Source: Streptomyces toyocaensis (GTDB taxonomy: Bacteria > Actinomycetota > Actinomycetes > Streptomycetales > Streptomycetaceae). From it: DNA of 64,000 bases. Under the pieces are notes generated by a model that saw only the letters and a program-made list of their open reading frames with translations, did not search any database and had not been told where the DNA came from. A program made the position numbers and the translations under genes. The stretch lies in NCBI RefSeq assembly GCF_000725125.1, contig NZ_JFCB01000021.1, positions 62,001-126,000 on the forward strand. Direction: 5' to 3'. Each line of letters begins with the position of its first letter. Within the stretch, counting starts at the first letter, position 1. Positions 8,468 to 16,864 of the stretch are shown piece by piece.

Positions 8468-9493
8468 ATGACCACACCTCCCGACGTCGTCCGCTCCGCC
8501 TACGCCCAGCTGGTCGTCACCGACCTGGACAGGGCGAGCTGGTTCTGGGTCGACATGCTCGGCTTCCACACCCAGTACGAGGACAAGTCCCTGCTCTGCC
8601 TGCGGGGGACCGACGAACTCACCCACCACTCCCTCGTGCTGCGCAAGGGGGAGACCGCGGCGCTCGACCACATCTCCTACCGGGTCCGCACCCCCGAGGA
8701 CGTCGACCGCGCCGAGCGGTACTTCACCGCGCTCGGCCTTCCCGTCCGCCGCGTCCCCAAGGGCTCCGGCACCCCGGGAGTCGGCGACGCCGTCCGCGTC
8801 ATCGACCCGCTCGGCTTCCCCGTGGAGTTCTTCCACGACATCGAGCGCGCCGAGCGCCTCATCCAGCGCTACGACCTGCGCCGCGGCGCCGAGATCGCCC
8901 GCCTGGACCACTTCAACATCTGCACGCCCGACATCCCCGCCGCCTACGACCACTACAAGGCGCTCGGGTTCGGCTGCTCGGAGACGATCGAGGGCGACGA
9001 GCACGAGCTGTACGCGGCCTGGATGTACCGCAAGCAGACCGTCCACGACGTCGCCTTCACCGCAGGCGCCGGGCCCCAGTTGCACCACGTGGGTGTGGCC
9101 ACCCACGAGTCCCACCAGGTACTGCGCACCGCCGACCTCTTCGGGTCACTGGGCCAGGAGCACCACATCGAGCGGGGCCCCGGCCGGCACGGTGTGTCCA
9201 ACGCCTTCTACCTCTACCTGCGCGACCCCGACGGCCACCGCGTGGAGATCTACACCTCCGACTACTACACCGGCGACCCCGACCACGAGACCTACCGGTG
9301 GAACGTTCACGACGACCGCCGCCGCGACTTCTGGGGCAACGCCGTCATCGAGTCCTGGTACAAGGAGGCGTCCCCCGTCCTCGACCTCGACGGCCGTCCA
9401 CGGCCCGTCACCGGTCCCGTGCTGGACGAGTCCGCCGTACAGGTGGGCGCCGACGGCCTGGGGATCGTCGACCCGGGCAGGCAGGACGGCTGA
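8468..9493 (+). CDS. Homoprotocatechuate 2,3-dioxygenase, type I extradiol (vicinal oxygen chelate fold)
   Basis: 341-aa ring-cleaving enzyme of the two-domain glyoxalase/VOC fold. The metal triad is His148 (LDHFNIC), His207 (LHHVGVAT) and Glu259 (RVEIYTSDYY). Second-shell His193 and His240 are also present; their spacing parallels H155/H214/E267 and H200/H248 of the Brevibacterium fuscum enzyme, with a constant offset of 7-8. The C-terminal tail (YRWNVHDDRRRDFWG) is characteristic of this family. It opens 3,4-dihydroxyphenylacetate between C2 and C3 using Fe(II) or Mn(II). AAGGAG precedes the ATG. It is the last gene of the operon and is followed by two strong hairpins. The window has a second, unrelated enzyme for the same reaction at 31027. 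Confidence 0.92.
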   Translation: MTTPPDVVRSAYAQLVVTDLDRASWFWVDMLGFHTQYEDKSLLCLRGTDELTHHSLVLRKGETAALDHISYRVRTPEDVDRAERYFTALGLPVRRVPKGSGTPGVGDAVRVIDPLGFPVEFFHDIERAERLIQRYDLRRGAEIARLDHFNICTPDIPAAYDHYKALGFGCSETIEGDEHELYAAWMYRKQTVHDVAFTAGAGPQLHHVGVATHESHQVLRTADLFGSLGQEHHIERGPGRHGVSNAFYLYLRDPDGHRVEIYTSDYYTGDPDHETYRWNVHDDRRRDFWGNAVIESWYKEASPVLDLDGRPRPVTGPVLDESAVQVGADGLGIVDPGRQDG

Positions 9494-9501
9494 CACACCT
9501 C

Positions 9502-9557
9502 CGGGCGGCGGCCACGGCCGCCGCCCGGGCAGGAGCCGGACCGCACGCGGTCCGGCT
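9502..9557 (+). terminator. Tandem hairpin terminators
   Basis: Two perfect stem-loops follow the dioxygenase stop: 9502-9525 (11-bp stem, GGGCGGCGGCC/GGCCGCCGCCC) and 9532-9557 (12-bp stem GAGCCGGACCGC/GCGGTCCGGCTC followed by TT). They separate the rightward ring-cleavage operon from the convergent MFS gene. Confidence 0.85.
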
Positions 9558-9952
9558 CTTCGGCGTACCCGCCGTCCGGCGCCTCGGCCCCGTCCCGTAC
9601 CGGGGCCGCCGACGCTGGGGGCGGGCGGCCTGCACGAGGAAGGGCGTCGCGCAGGCCCGGACAGGCGCGGAAGGCGGCGGCCCCCCTCAGCGGCATACCG
9701 GATCACGCTCGCTGTGCTCCCGGGTGCCGTCGCCGGCAGGCCGCCCCGCCGCCACACGTCCCGCACGATCGTGCGCACACCGTGGAGCGGTTCGCGCCGT
9801 ACCTCCGGCCGCGGCTGTCCCGCCGTCACGCCACCACGAGGGCCGGCGGGACGGGAAGGAGCGCGGACGGCCACCGGCCGACCGCATGCGGACGCCGCCG
9901 TCGGCGAGGGACGCCGACGACGGCGGGAACGAACGGTGAGCGGGCCGGGTGA
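9558..9952. other. Intergenic region, no supported gene
   Basis: About 400 bp between the terminators and the stop of the convergent MFS gene. Only GC-driven open frames occur here, with no recognisable domain or ribosome site and no operator. Confidence 0.6.
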
Positions 9953-11230
9953 TCAGTGCGAGGCGCCGCGGTGCTCCCCGGCATCGTCGGCATGGTGCTC
10001 GACGGTGGGTGGATCCTGACGGGCCCGGCGGAGCCGGGGCAGCACGGCGGTCCACACGAGTACGCAGGCGAGGACGGTGGCGACGGCCATGGTGAGGGCC
10101 ATGGTCAGGTCGGCGGCTCCGCCGAGAGCGACGACGGGCGCGACGACCGGGCCGACGGCGAAGGTCGACATGCCGAGCAGGGCCGCCGCGGTTCCGGCGC
10201 GTTCGCCGTGACCCGCGAGAGCGAGGGCCGAGCTGTTCGGACTGATGACGCCGTAGCAGAACAGCACCAGCGCGAGGACGACGAGCAGGACGGTCAGGCC
10301 GAATCCGGCGACGACCGTGCCGATCAGGGCCAGCGCGGCGGCCGCCGTCGCCGTCGTGCCCACGACGTACATGCGGGCGGGACCGGCCCGGCGTACGAGG
10401 GCCCGGTTGGACAGTGAACCGAGCATCGCGACGACCGCGTTCATCGCGAAGACGGCGCTGAAGGCCTGGGGGGTGAGGTGGAAGCCGTCCTGCAGCACGA
10501 AGCTGATGGACGCCAGGTAGGTGAAGAACGCCGTGCCTGTGCAGGCTCCCACCAGAAGGAAGCAGACGAAAAGGCGGTCGCGCAGGACCGTGCCGAACCG
10601 CCGCCCGGTGTCGGCGAACCCGCCCCGGTGCCGCAGCCCGGACGGCAGGGTCTCGGGCAGCAGGGTGCCGGCGACGATCAGCAGGAGAGCGCCCACGCCG
10701 GCGAGGACGACGAAGAGACCCCGCCAGTCCATGACGGCGGCGAGCTGCCCGCCGGCCACCGGCGCCAGGATGGGGGCCAGCGCTCCGACGAGCCCGAGCA
10801 GGCTGAGCAGCCTTGCGAGCTCGATACCGGTCGCGATGTCCCGGGCGGCGGCGAGCGCGATGACGACGCCCGCCGACCCGGTGACGCCCTGCAGGAACCG
10901 GGTCACGAGCAGGATCTCGATGGTGGGGGCGGCCGAGCACAGCAGCGAGAACACGGTGAAGAGCGCGATGCCCCACAGCAGCGGCCGCCGCCTGCCCATC
11001 CGGTCGCTGAGCGGGCCCGCCACGAGCTGGCCGAACGCGAGTCCGAGCATGCACACCGACATCGACGCCTGAGCGAGGCTGCCACTTGTGTGCAGGTCCT
11101 TGGCGAGCTGCGGCAGCAGCGGCATGGACAGGTCCATCGACAGCGGCCCGAACACCTCGAGCGACCCCAGGACGAACGCCGCGCGGCGCGCGCTCATGAC
11201 ACGCGCGCCGCGCGGCGCGGACGTCGTCAC
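9953..11230 (-). CDS. MFS transporter, Bcr/CflA drug-resistance type
   Basis: 425-aa membrane protein with about 12 hydrophobic segments and the MFS motif GPLSDRMGRRRPLL between TM2 and TM3. The early block LEVFGPLSMDLSMPLLPQLAKDL is typical of Bcr/CflA proton-driven exporters (DHA1 group). The GTG at 11230 overlaps the stop of the upstream esterase (GTGA), so translation is coupled. It may export a toxic pathway intermediate or confer tolerance to the substrate; the cargo is unknown. Confidence 0.88.
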   Translation of the reverse strand: MTTSAPRGARVMSARRAAFVLGSLEVFGPLSMDLSMPLLPQLAKDLHTSGSLAQASMSVCMLGLAFGQLVAGPLSDRMGRRRPLLWGIALFTVFSLLCSAAPTIEILLVTRFLQGVTGSAGVVIALAAARDIATGIELARLLSLLGLVGALAPILAPVAGGQLAAVMDWRGLFVVLAGVGALLLIVAGTLLPETLPSGLRHRGGFADTGRRFGTVLRDRLFVCFLLVGACTGTAFFTYLASISFVLQDGFHLTPQAFSAVFAMNAVVAMLGSLSNRALVRRAGPARMYVVGTTATAAAALALIGTVVAGFGLTVLLVVLALVLFCYGVISPNSSALALAGHGERAGTAAALLGMSTFAVGPVVAPVVALGGAADLTMALTMAVATVLACVLVWTAVLPRLRRARQDPPTVEHHADDAGEHRGASH

Positions 11231-12285
11231 CGGGACCGGCCGGTGATGCCGAGAACGCGCCGCATCCACGACTCCCGGGTGGCCACGGCGGCCCGGGACA
11301 CCTCGGCGTCCGGGGAGAACCCCGTGAAGCCGTGGTAGCCGCCGGACCAGACGTGCAGTTCGGCCTGGCCTCCGGTGGCCCAGATCCGGGTGGCGTAGTC
11401 GACCGCCTCGTCGCGGAACACCTCGGCCGCGCCGACCGCGATGTAGGCGGGAGGCAGTCCGGACAGGTCGCCGGCGCGCGAGGGAGCAGCGTAGGGCGAC
11501 ACGGCGTCGGTACCCCGGTCCGCACCCAGCAGCGCGTTCCAGCCGGTGTCGTTGTTGTTGCGGTCCCAGATGCCGATGCCGTCGTACTGCCGGCTGGACA
11601 CCGTGGTGTTGCGGTCGTCGATCATCGGGCAGTCCAGCATCTGTCCGGCCAGGGCGGGGCCGCCGCGGTCGCGGGCCATCAGGGCGACCGCCGCGCTCAG
11701 GCCGCCGCCCGCGCTCGCCCCGCCGACGAGGATGCGGGCGGGGTCCACCCCGAGGGCCGCGGCGTTCTCGGCGAACCAGACCAGGCCCGCGTAGCAGTCC
11801 TCCGCGGCGTCGGGCGCGGGATGCTCGGGGGCGAGCCGGTACTCGACGCTCACGGCGACGGCGCCGAACGTCAGGACGTCCTCGACCAGACCGGCGATGC
11901 CGAAGAACCGGTTGCCGAGCACCATGCCGCCACCGTGGATGCCGTAGATGCCCGGCGCGTCGCGGACACCGCCGCGGGGGCGCAGAACCGTCAGCTCCAC
12001 GCCCGGCGCGCCCGCCGGGCCCGCCACGGTGACGTGCTCGAATGCCACCGGGCGCTCGCCGACCGCCTCTTCGACGGGAGGCACGAGGGTGGCGAAGTAC
12101 GCGCGGTTGGCGAGGATCGTGTCGGCCCGCAGCGGGATCCGCTCGATGAGCTCGCGGCAGGAGGCGAGGCCCGGTTCGAGCTGGGGGTCGTAAGGGACGG
12201 GTCGCGGGCGCGGCGCGCCCGTCACGGCGTCCCCTCCTCCCTGCTCGGCGCCGGAAGCCGGGGAGTGGTGGGGTGCGGTCGTCAT
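11227..12285 (-). CDS. HSL-type alpha/beta hydrolase (esterase)
   Basis: 352-aa esterase of the hormone-sensitive-lipase family with the complete set HGGGM (oxyanion hole), VEYRLAPEHPAPDAAED, GGASAGGG (Ser nucleophile) and YHGF near the C-terminus (catalytic His). The ATG at 12285 follows AGGGGCAACC. Coupled to the MFS gene downstream; a GntR-type operator (12304-12313) sits 18 bp upstream, so this gene may begin its own transcript as well as lie behind the aldo-keto reductase. Paralogue of the partial esterase at 1-418. Confidence 0.9.
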   Translation of the reverse strand: MTTAPHHSPASGAEQGGGDAVTGAPRPRPVPYDPQLEPGLASCRELIERIPLRADTILANRAYFATLVPPVEEAVGERPVAFEHVTVAGPAGAPGVELTVLRPRGGVRDAPGIYGIHGGGMVLGNRFFGIAGLVEDVLTFGAVAVSVEYRLAPEHPAPDAAEDCYAGLVWFAENAAALGVDPARILVGGASAGGGLSAAVALMARDRGGPALAGQMLDCPMIDDRNTTVSSRQYDGIGIWDRNNNDTGWNALLGADRGTDAVSPYAAPSRAGDLSGLPPAYIAVGAAEVFRDEAVDYATRIWATGGQAELHVWSGGYHGFTGFSPDAEVSRAAVATRESWMRRVLGITGRSR

Positions 12286-12303
12286 CGGTTGCCCCTGCTG
12301 GTG

Positions 12304-12313
12304 TCGTATACGG
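12304..12313. promoter_or_regulatory. GntR-type operator TCGTATACGG (site 4)
   Basis: One mismatch from TCGTATACGA. It lies in the 43-bp gap between the aldo-keto reductase and the esterase, 8 kb from the other copies, and links esterase/MFS expression to the same GntR regulator. Confidence 0.6.
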
Positions 12314-12328
12314 AGGGCTCGGTCACCG

Positions 12329-13291
12329 TCAGGGGCCTTCCGGGTCGACGATGCCGCGGTCGCACCAGAACGGTTCGACGAGAGCCCGCAGTTCCTCGGC
12401 CCCGACCCGCTCCACCAGCTCCAGGGCGCCGATGTTCTGCCGGACCTGCTCCAGCCGGGTGGCGCCGACGAGCGTCGTGGTGTTGGCGGGATGGGTGAGC
12501 GTGAACGCGACCGCGAGCTGGGCGGGCGTGGTGCCGAGCTCGCCGGCGAGTCCGGTGATGCCCGGGACGGTCGCCACGATCGCGTCGCGGATCGAGCCGG
12601 GGTCGCGGCCGATCTCCCGCTCGGGCGATGTGCGTCCGGCGAGGATGCCGCCTTCCAGTACATCGGAGGCCTGCATGCTGAACCCTTCGGCGAACAGCTC
12701 GGCGAACGGCTCTCCGTCGGGAATCGCGCGCCGCGCCACGCTGTACTTCAGCTGCGCGATCTGCGGGCCGGGCGCTCCCCGTTCGGTGGCGATCCGCCGC
12801 AGGGCGTGGATGTTCGCCGCAGACCAGTTGTTCACCCCCCAGGCCCGGATCAGTCCGGCGTCCGTCAGGGCGGCGAGGTCGCCGACGAGGTCCTCCAGGC
12901 GTACGTCGTCGCGTCGCAGATCTCCCAGGATCACCAGGTCCGCGTGGTCGAGCCCGGTCCGCAGGAACGCGTTCTTCAGCTGGGGGGCGAAACCCTCCGC
13001 GCCGAAGCCCTCGATCCACAGCTTCACCGAGGCCAGGTACGCGTCCCGCGGGGTACCGGTGGCCCGCATGATCGCGCCCCACAGCACGTCGGTGAAGACG
13101 GGAGGCATGCCGGGCATGCCGTAGACACCGACGTCGAACAGGTTGACGCCCTGGTCGAGCGCGTGGCGGACCATGGTGACGGCGTCCGCGAAGTCCATCC
13201 GGTCGAAGGTGTGCCACGAGCCGAGGGACAGGACCGACGCCTCGAGTTCGCTGGTGCCGATCCGGCGCCGGGGGAGCGGGGTGGTGGTCAC
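12329..13291 (-). CDS. Aldo/keto-reductase-family protein lacking the canonical active-site His
   Basis: 320-aa TIM-barrel AKR-like protein. It has the entry block IGTSELEASVLSLGSW, Asp53 and Tyr57 in FDVGVYG, a Lys in SVKLW, and the later GVNNWS and FTLTHPANTTTLVG blocks. Where AKRs have the fourth tetrad residue (His in an LxxxHxxD-type strand) it reads LVILGDL, so the His is replaced. The D-x3-Y spacing is also one residue shorter than usual. GTG at 13291 is preceded by GAAAGGA. Its paralogue at 16865 shows the same substitutions. Probably an NADP-dependent carbonyl reductase with altered chemistry, or a non-redox relative. Co-directional with the alcohol dehydrogenase upstream (26-bp gap). 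Confidence 0.82.
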   Translation of the reverse strand: MTTTPLPRRRIGTSELEASVLSLGSWHTFDRMDFADAVTMVRHALDQGVNLFDVGVYGMPGMPPVFTDVLWGAIMRATGTPRDAYLASVKLWIEGFGAEGFAPQLKNAFLRTGLDHADLVILGDLRRDDVRLEDLVGDLAALTDAGLIRAWGVNNWSAANIHALRRIATERGAPGPQIAQLKYSVARRAIPDGEPFAELFAEGFSMQASDVLEGGILAGRTSPEREIGRDPGSIRDAIVATVPGITGLAGELGTTPAQLAVAFTLTHPANTTTLVGATRLEQVRQNIGALELVERVGAEELRALVEPFWCDRGIVDPEGP

Positions 13292-13317
13292 GTGTGTGAG
13301 TCCTTTCTCCGGGTCGC

Positions 13318-14427
13318 TCAGGCGAGCCGGGGATCGATGACGGCCTTGATCTCCTCGTGCCTGCTCATCGCGGCGATGCGGGCGGAGGCCTCCGACAGGC
13401 CGACGGGCTCGCCGAACAGCCGGTCCCAGGGCATGCGGTCGGCGAAGGAGGTGAAGAAGCCGATGGCGTCGTGGTAGTCGGCGATGTCGCCGTTGAGGGA
13501 ACCGACGATGTTGAGTTCCTTGCCCATCACCGTGCCCAGCGCGAGCGGTTCGGCGACCGGACCGGTGCTGCCCACGACCACGACGCGTCCGCGCTGCGCG
13601 GCCATTTCCACGGCCTCCCGGCCGACCGACGGGGCACCGGCGAAGTCGAGCACCAGATCGGCACCGCGGCCGTCGGTGAGCTTCAGTACCCGGGCGACGA
13701 CGGCTTCGGAGCCGTGGGCGATGTCCACCGTCTCGTCGGCGCCGAACTCGTGGGCCAGGGCAAGTCGCGACGGGGGAGCGCCGACGGTGATCACGCTGCC
13801 CGCGCCGCTGAGATACGCCACCGCGGTCGCGAAGAGACCGAGCGCCCCCGAACCCTGCACGACGACACGGGAGCCGGGGCGTACCCCGCCGGCCCGGGAG
13901 AACGCCCTCAGAACCGTCTTCGCCGCGCAGCCCGCCATCGCGGCCCAGGTGTCGGGGACCGCGTCGGGCAGCAGCAGCTTGGCCGCCCCGGGCACCACAT
14001 AGGCGTACTCGCACAGACCCGCCGTGGCGTGGGGAGGGACGTCGGCACGCTGCAGGAACCCGTAACCCCGCCGCGAACAGGCGACCGGTTCGCGCAGCAC
14101 CGTGCAGCCGTGGCACGCGCCGCAGGTCGACTCGGACCAGCCGATGCGGTCGCCGACGGAGAGCTCGCGGCCCAGCGCGTCCCGGGTGCCCTCGCCGAGC
14201 GCGACGATCTCGCCGACCATCTCGTGGCCGAGCACCATGGGCAGCATCCCGGGGAAGGTCATCTTGCCCGACCAGATCTCGATGTCGGTGCCGCACAGAG
14301 TCGTGCACACGATGCGTACGAGGGCGGCGCCCGGTTCCGGTATCGCCGGCAACGGCAGGTCGGTGAGGTCCAACGCGGCGCCGTGGGTCGTCAGTACGGC
14401 GGCTCGTGTCGAGGAGGGAATATCCAT
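13318..14427 (-). CDS. Zinc-dependent alcohol dehydrogenase (MDR superfamily)
   Basis: 369-aa medium-chain dehydrogenase. The catalytic-zinc region includes Cys in CTTLCGTDIE and the pair in GHEMVGEIV. A Cys-rich lobe (STCGACHGC, then a further Cys in REPVACSRR) forms the structural-zinc site. The Rossmann motif is QGSGALGLFA. Start ATG 14427 has GAAGGAG five bases upstream; the GTG codon just before it is too close to the ribosome site. First gene of a leftward run (ADH, AKR, esterase, MFS) and divergent from the amidohydrolase, with the motif at 14474-14489 between them. Oxidises an alcohol or reduces an aldehyde/ketone in the pathway; substrate unknown. Confidence 0.88.
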   Translation of the reverse strand: MDIPSSTRAAVLTTHGAALDLTDLPLPAIPEPGAALVRIVCTTLCGTDIEIWSGKMTFPGMLPMVLGHEMVGEIVALGEGTRDALGRELSVGDRIGWSESTCGACHGCTVLREPVACSRRGYGFLQRADVPPHATAGLCEYAYVVPGAAKLLLPDAVPDTWAAMAGCAAKTVLRAFSRAGGVRPGSRVVVQGSGALGLFATAVAYLSGAGSVITVGAPPSRLALAHEFGADETVDIAHGSEAVVARVLKLTDGRGADLVLDFAGAPSVGREAVEMAAQRGRVVVVGSTGPVAEPLALGTVMGKELNIVGSLNGDIADYHDAIGFFTSFADRMPWDRLFGEPVGLSEASARIAAMSRHEEIKAVIDPRLA

Positions 14428-14455
14428 CACAACTCCTTCGGATCGAGCGGATCAA

Positions 14456-14504
14456 GGGCTCGACGATGCGTTAGTCTACGGCTGTCGACTCAAATGTCGA
14501 GCCC
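14456..14504. promoter_or_regulatory. Divergent operator region: GTCTAC-GGCT-GTCGAC (site A) inside a long inverted repeat
   Basis: Between the divergent ADH and amidohydrolase genes. Outer arms GGGCTCGAC (14456-14464) and GTCGAGCCC (14496-14504) enclose the 16-bp imperfect palindrome GTCTAC-GGCT-GTCGAC (14474-14489). The 12-mer CGTTAGTCTACG (14469-14480) recurs exactly, inverted, at 18990-19001, upstream of the ABC-importer operon. Size and symmetry suit a TetR-type operator. Confidence 0.6.
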
Positions 14505-14526
14505 CTGAGAGCGACGAGGAGCACCC

Positions 14527-15930
14527 GTGCGCACAGCCGACGGAGACGCCCGCAATGCACCGGCCGACCTGATCCTGCGAGGCGGTGTCGTCCACACCCT
14601 GGCGCCGGGCGGCGGGGGAGGGACCGCTACCGCCGTCGCCCTGCGTGACGGTCTCGTCGCCCGTGTCGGCGACGACCGTGAGGTGCTGGCGCTCGCCGGC
14701 GCCTCGACCGAGGTCGTCGACCTGGCCGGACGTGCCGTCCTGCCCGGCATCAACGACGCACATCTGCACGCCACCTGGCTGGGGGCCATGTGGCCCGACA
14801 CCCTCTTCGGCGAGCACGTCGTCCCCGGACCGGCTCCGGAGCGACCCCTCCTCGACGACGCACAGCGCCGCCGGGCGATCCTGCGCGCCGGGGAACTCGC
14901 CGCCTCGCTCGGCATCACCAGCTACACGGAACCGGGCCTCGGACCGGGTGAGGACCACGGAGCGACCGGCGCCTTCGGCACCTCCGTCGCCGAGCTGTAC
15001 CGCGAACTCGCCGCCGAACGGCGGCTGCGGGCCAGGATCACCGTCCTGTGGCTCTTCGGCGAGCTCGACGGACCGAGCGACCTGGAGAACTTCCTGGCCG
15101 GCCTCGCCGCCACCGACGGCGCGACGAGCGACCCGCGGTGGCTGCGCTTCGCCGGAGTCAAGATATTCGCCGACGGCATCCCGCCGATGCGGTCGGCATA
15201 CACGCACCACTGCTACGCCGACGGAGTCAGGCCCGCGCTCCTCGTGGCGGGCGCCGACGACGCCGAGCGTGAGGCGAACCTGGCCCGGATGATCGTCGCC
15301 GCGCACCGTGCGGGCCGGCAGGTGGGGGTGCACGCCACCGGGGACCGCTCCATCGACGTGACGCTGGACGCGATCGAGCAGGCGAGAGCCGAGTGCGACG
15401 CCGACCTGGGGCACTACATCATCCACGGCGACCTCGTCACCGGGACGCAGCTGCGCCGGATGGCCGCGCTCGGAGTGGGCCTCGACACCCAGCCGGAGAT
15501 CGCGCTGCGCACCCGCTCCCTGGTGGACGACGCGCTCGGCCCGGGCTCGGCGGCGGCCGCGTGGCCGTTGCAGGCGGCGTTCGACGCGGGCGTGTCCATG
15601 TGCCTGACCTCCGACGCGCCGGTGCTCTCACCGGACTGGCGGCGCCAGATCGCGGCCGCCGACGAGTGGATGGGGCCGACGGCCGATCCGCGCCCGCGGA
15701 TGGAGCGGTTGCTGCGCTGCTACACGGTGGAGCCCGCCCGGCAGGACCGCGCCGCGTCGTGGAAGGGAACGCTTGCCCCGGGGATGGCCGCCGATCTGTG
15801 CGTGCTGGCGGCCGATCCGCTTGCCCTCGCTCCCGTCGAACTGCCGGACGTCGACGTGGAACTCACCATGGTGGACGGCGAGATCGTCTACGAGCGCGAG
15901 GCATGGGTGGCGACGGCGGAGACCGTCTGA
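14527..15930 (+). CDS. Amidohydrolase family 3 (YtcJ-like) metal-dependent hydrolase
   Basis: 467-aa amidohydrolase with a split beta-sandwich (LILRGGVVHTLA at the start; GTLAPGMAADLCVLAADP and MVDGEIVYER at the end) and a TIM barrel. Zinc-site motifs are HLHAT (PGINDAHLHATW), a later His in VGVHATGDRSID, YIIHGDLV and LTSDAPV. YtcJ-type enzymes cleave C-N bonds, e.g. formamides or cyclic amides; the true substrate is unknown. GTG start with GAGGAG upstream. Divergent from ADH and ended by the long hairpin at 15954. Confidence 0.87.
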   Translation: MRTADGDARNAPADLILRGGVVHTLAPGGGGGTATAVALRDGLVARVGDDREVLALAGASTEVVDLAGRAVLPGINDAHLHATWLGAMWPDTLFGEHVVPGPAPERPLLDDAQRRRAILRAGELAASLGITSYTEPGLGPGEDHGATGAFGTSVAELYRELAAERRLRARITVLWLFGELDGPSDLENFLAGLAATDGATSDPRWLRFAGVKIFADGIPPMRSAYTHHCYADGVRPALLVAGADDAEREANLARMIVAAHRAGRQVGVHATGDRSIDVTLDAIEQARAECDADLGHYIIHGDLVTGTQLRRMAALGVGLDTQPEIALRTRSLVDDALGPGSAAAAWPLQAAFDAGVSMCLTSDAPVLSPDWRRQIAAADEWMGPTADPRPRMERLLRCYTVEPARQDRAASWKGTLAPGMAADLCVLAADPLALAPVELPDVDVELTMVDGEIVYEREAWVATAETV

Positions 15931-15953
15931 CCCGGCCGGGCGCGGAAGGACTT

Positions 15954-16014
15954 CAGGGCCTGTGCCGGGTTCTCCGCCGTCCCCCGGAGGGCGGGAACCC
16001 CGGCACAGGCCCTG
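15954..16014. terminator. Bidirectional terminator hairpin
   Basis: Long stem-loop between the convergent amidohydrolase and SDR genes: CAGGGCCTGTGCCGGG pairs with the downstream CCCCGGCACAGGCCCTG, extended by a partly mismatched inner stem. Confidence 0.85.
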
Positions 16015-16033
16015 GACGGGCGGCCGGCCGCGG

Positions 16034-16777
16034 TCAGGTGAGCAGCTGGCCGCCGTCGACCGGCAGGCTGATGCCGGTGATGTGCGCGGCGGTGTCGCCG
16101 GCGAGGAAGACGGCCGCCGCCGCGACGTCGTCCATGGCCGCGAGCCTGCGCAGCGGAATGCGGCCTTCCCACGCCTGGCGCTGGGGCGAACCCTCCGGCA
16201 TGCCGACGGCGATCATCTCGGTGAGGACCGGGCCGGGTGCCACGGCGTTGACGCGGATGCCGTGCTCGGCCAGCTCGATCGCGGCCCAGCGGGTGAGCGC
16301 GTCCACGGCGGCCTTGCTGCTCTCGTAGCCGCCCATGCCCGGCGTGGGCTGCCTGCCGCCGATCGAGGAGATGTTGACGATCGCCCCGGCGACGCCGGCG
16401 TCGACCATCCGGCGGGCCACCTGCTGGGTCATCCGGAACGTGCCGACCACGTTGGTGCGCAGGATGGTGTCCAGGTCGTCGCCGGGCAGGTCCAGGAGTG
16501 CGCCGTGGACCGTGAGCAGGCCCGCGTTGTTCACCAGTACTTCGACCGGACCCAACTCAGCCTGTACCGAGTCGAGTTCGCGCTTGACGGAGGCCGCGTC
16601 GGTGATGTCGAGAACCCGGCTGTGGACGCCGAGGGCCTCGGCCGTCTCCCCGACGCGCTGTGCGTCCCGGTCGGCGATCACCACGGTGTCGCCCGCCGCC
16701 GTGAAGGCCGCGGCCACCGCCCGGCCGATCCCGCCCGCCCCGCCGGTGACGAGGACGGTGCGTGTGCGCTTCATCAT
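16034..16777 (-). CDS. Short-chain dehydrogenase/reductase (SDR)
   Basis: 247-aa classical SDR: cofactor motif TGGAGGIG at the N-terminus, VNNAG, the catalytic Ser in NISSIGG, the active pair YESSK, and the C-terminal block ITGISLPVDGG. Acidic IADRD after beta-2 suggests NAD rather than NADP. GGGGAG precedes the ATG. Divergent from the AKR at 16865 with operator site B in between. Oxidoreductase of unknown substrate within the island. Confidence 0.9.
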   Translation of the reverse strand: MMKRTRTVLVTGGAGGIGRAVAAAFTAAGDTVVIADRDAQRVGETAEALGVHSRVLDITDAASVKRELDSVQAELGPVEVLVNNAGLLTVHGALLDLPGDDLDTILRTNVVGTFRMTQQVARRMVDAGVAGAIVNISSIGGRQPTPGMGGYESSKAAVDALTRWAAIELAEHGIRVNAVAPGPVLTEMIAVGMPEGSPQRQAWEGRIPLRRLAAMDDVAAAAVFLAGDTAAHITGISLPVDGGQLLT

Positions 16778-16821
16778 TTCTCCCCTCGCGCCGAGACCTT
16801 TGTCACGGCGTCCGCTTTATA

Positions 16822-16837
16822 GTATACAAGCGTAGAC
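16822..16837. promoter_or_regulatory. Operator GTATAC-AAGC-GTAGAC (site B)
   Basis: 16-bp imperfect palindrome in the 87-bp divergent gap between the SDR and the second AKR. Same layout (6-4-6, GTCKAC...GTMGAC) as site A (14474) and site C (18981). The surrounding AT-rich TTTATAG...ACAAAAA suits divergent promoters. Confidence 0.55.
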
Positions 16838-16864
16838 AAAAAAGCCGAGGCTTCGGGAGGAGCT

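Noticed and set aside
16821..16830. GTATAC core at 16822 as a fifth GntR site
   Set aside because: The flanks (AGTATACAA) depart from TCGTATACGA, and the sequence fits better as one arm of the 6-4-6 motif shared with 14474 and 18981.
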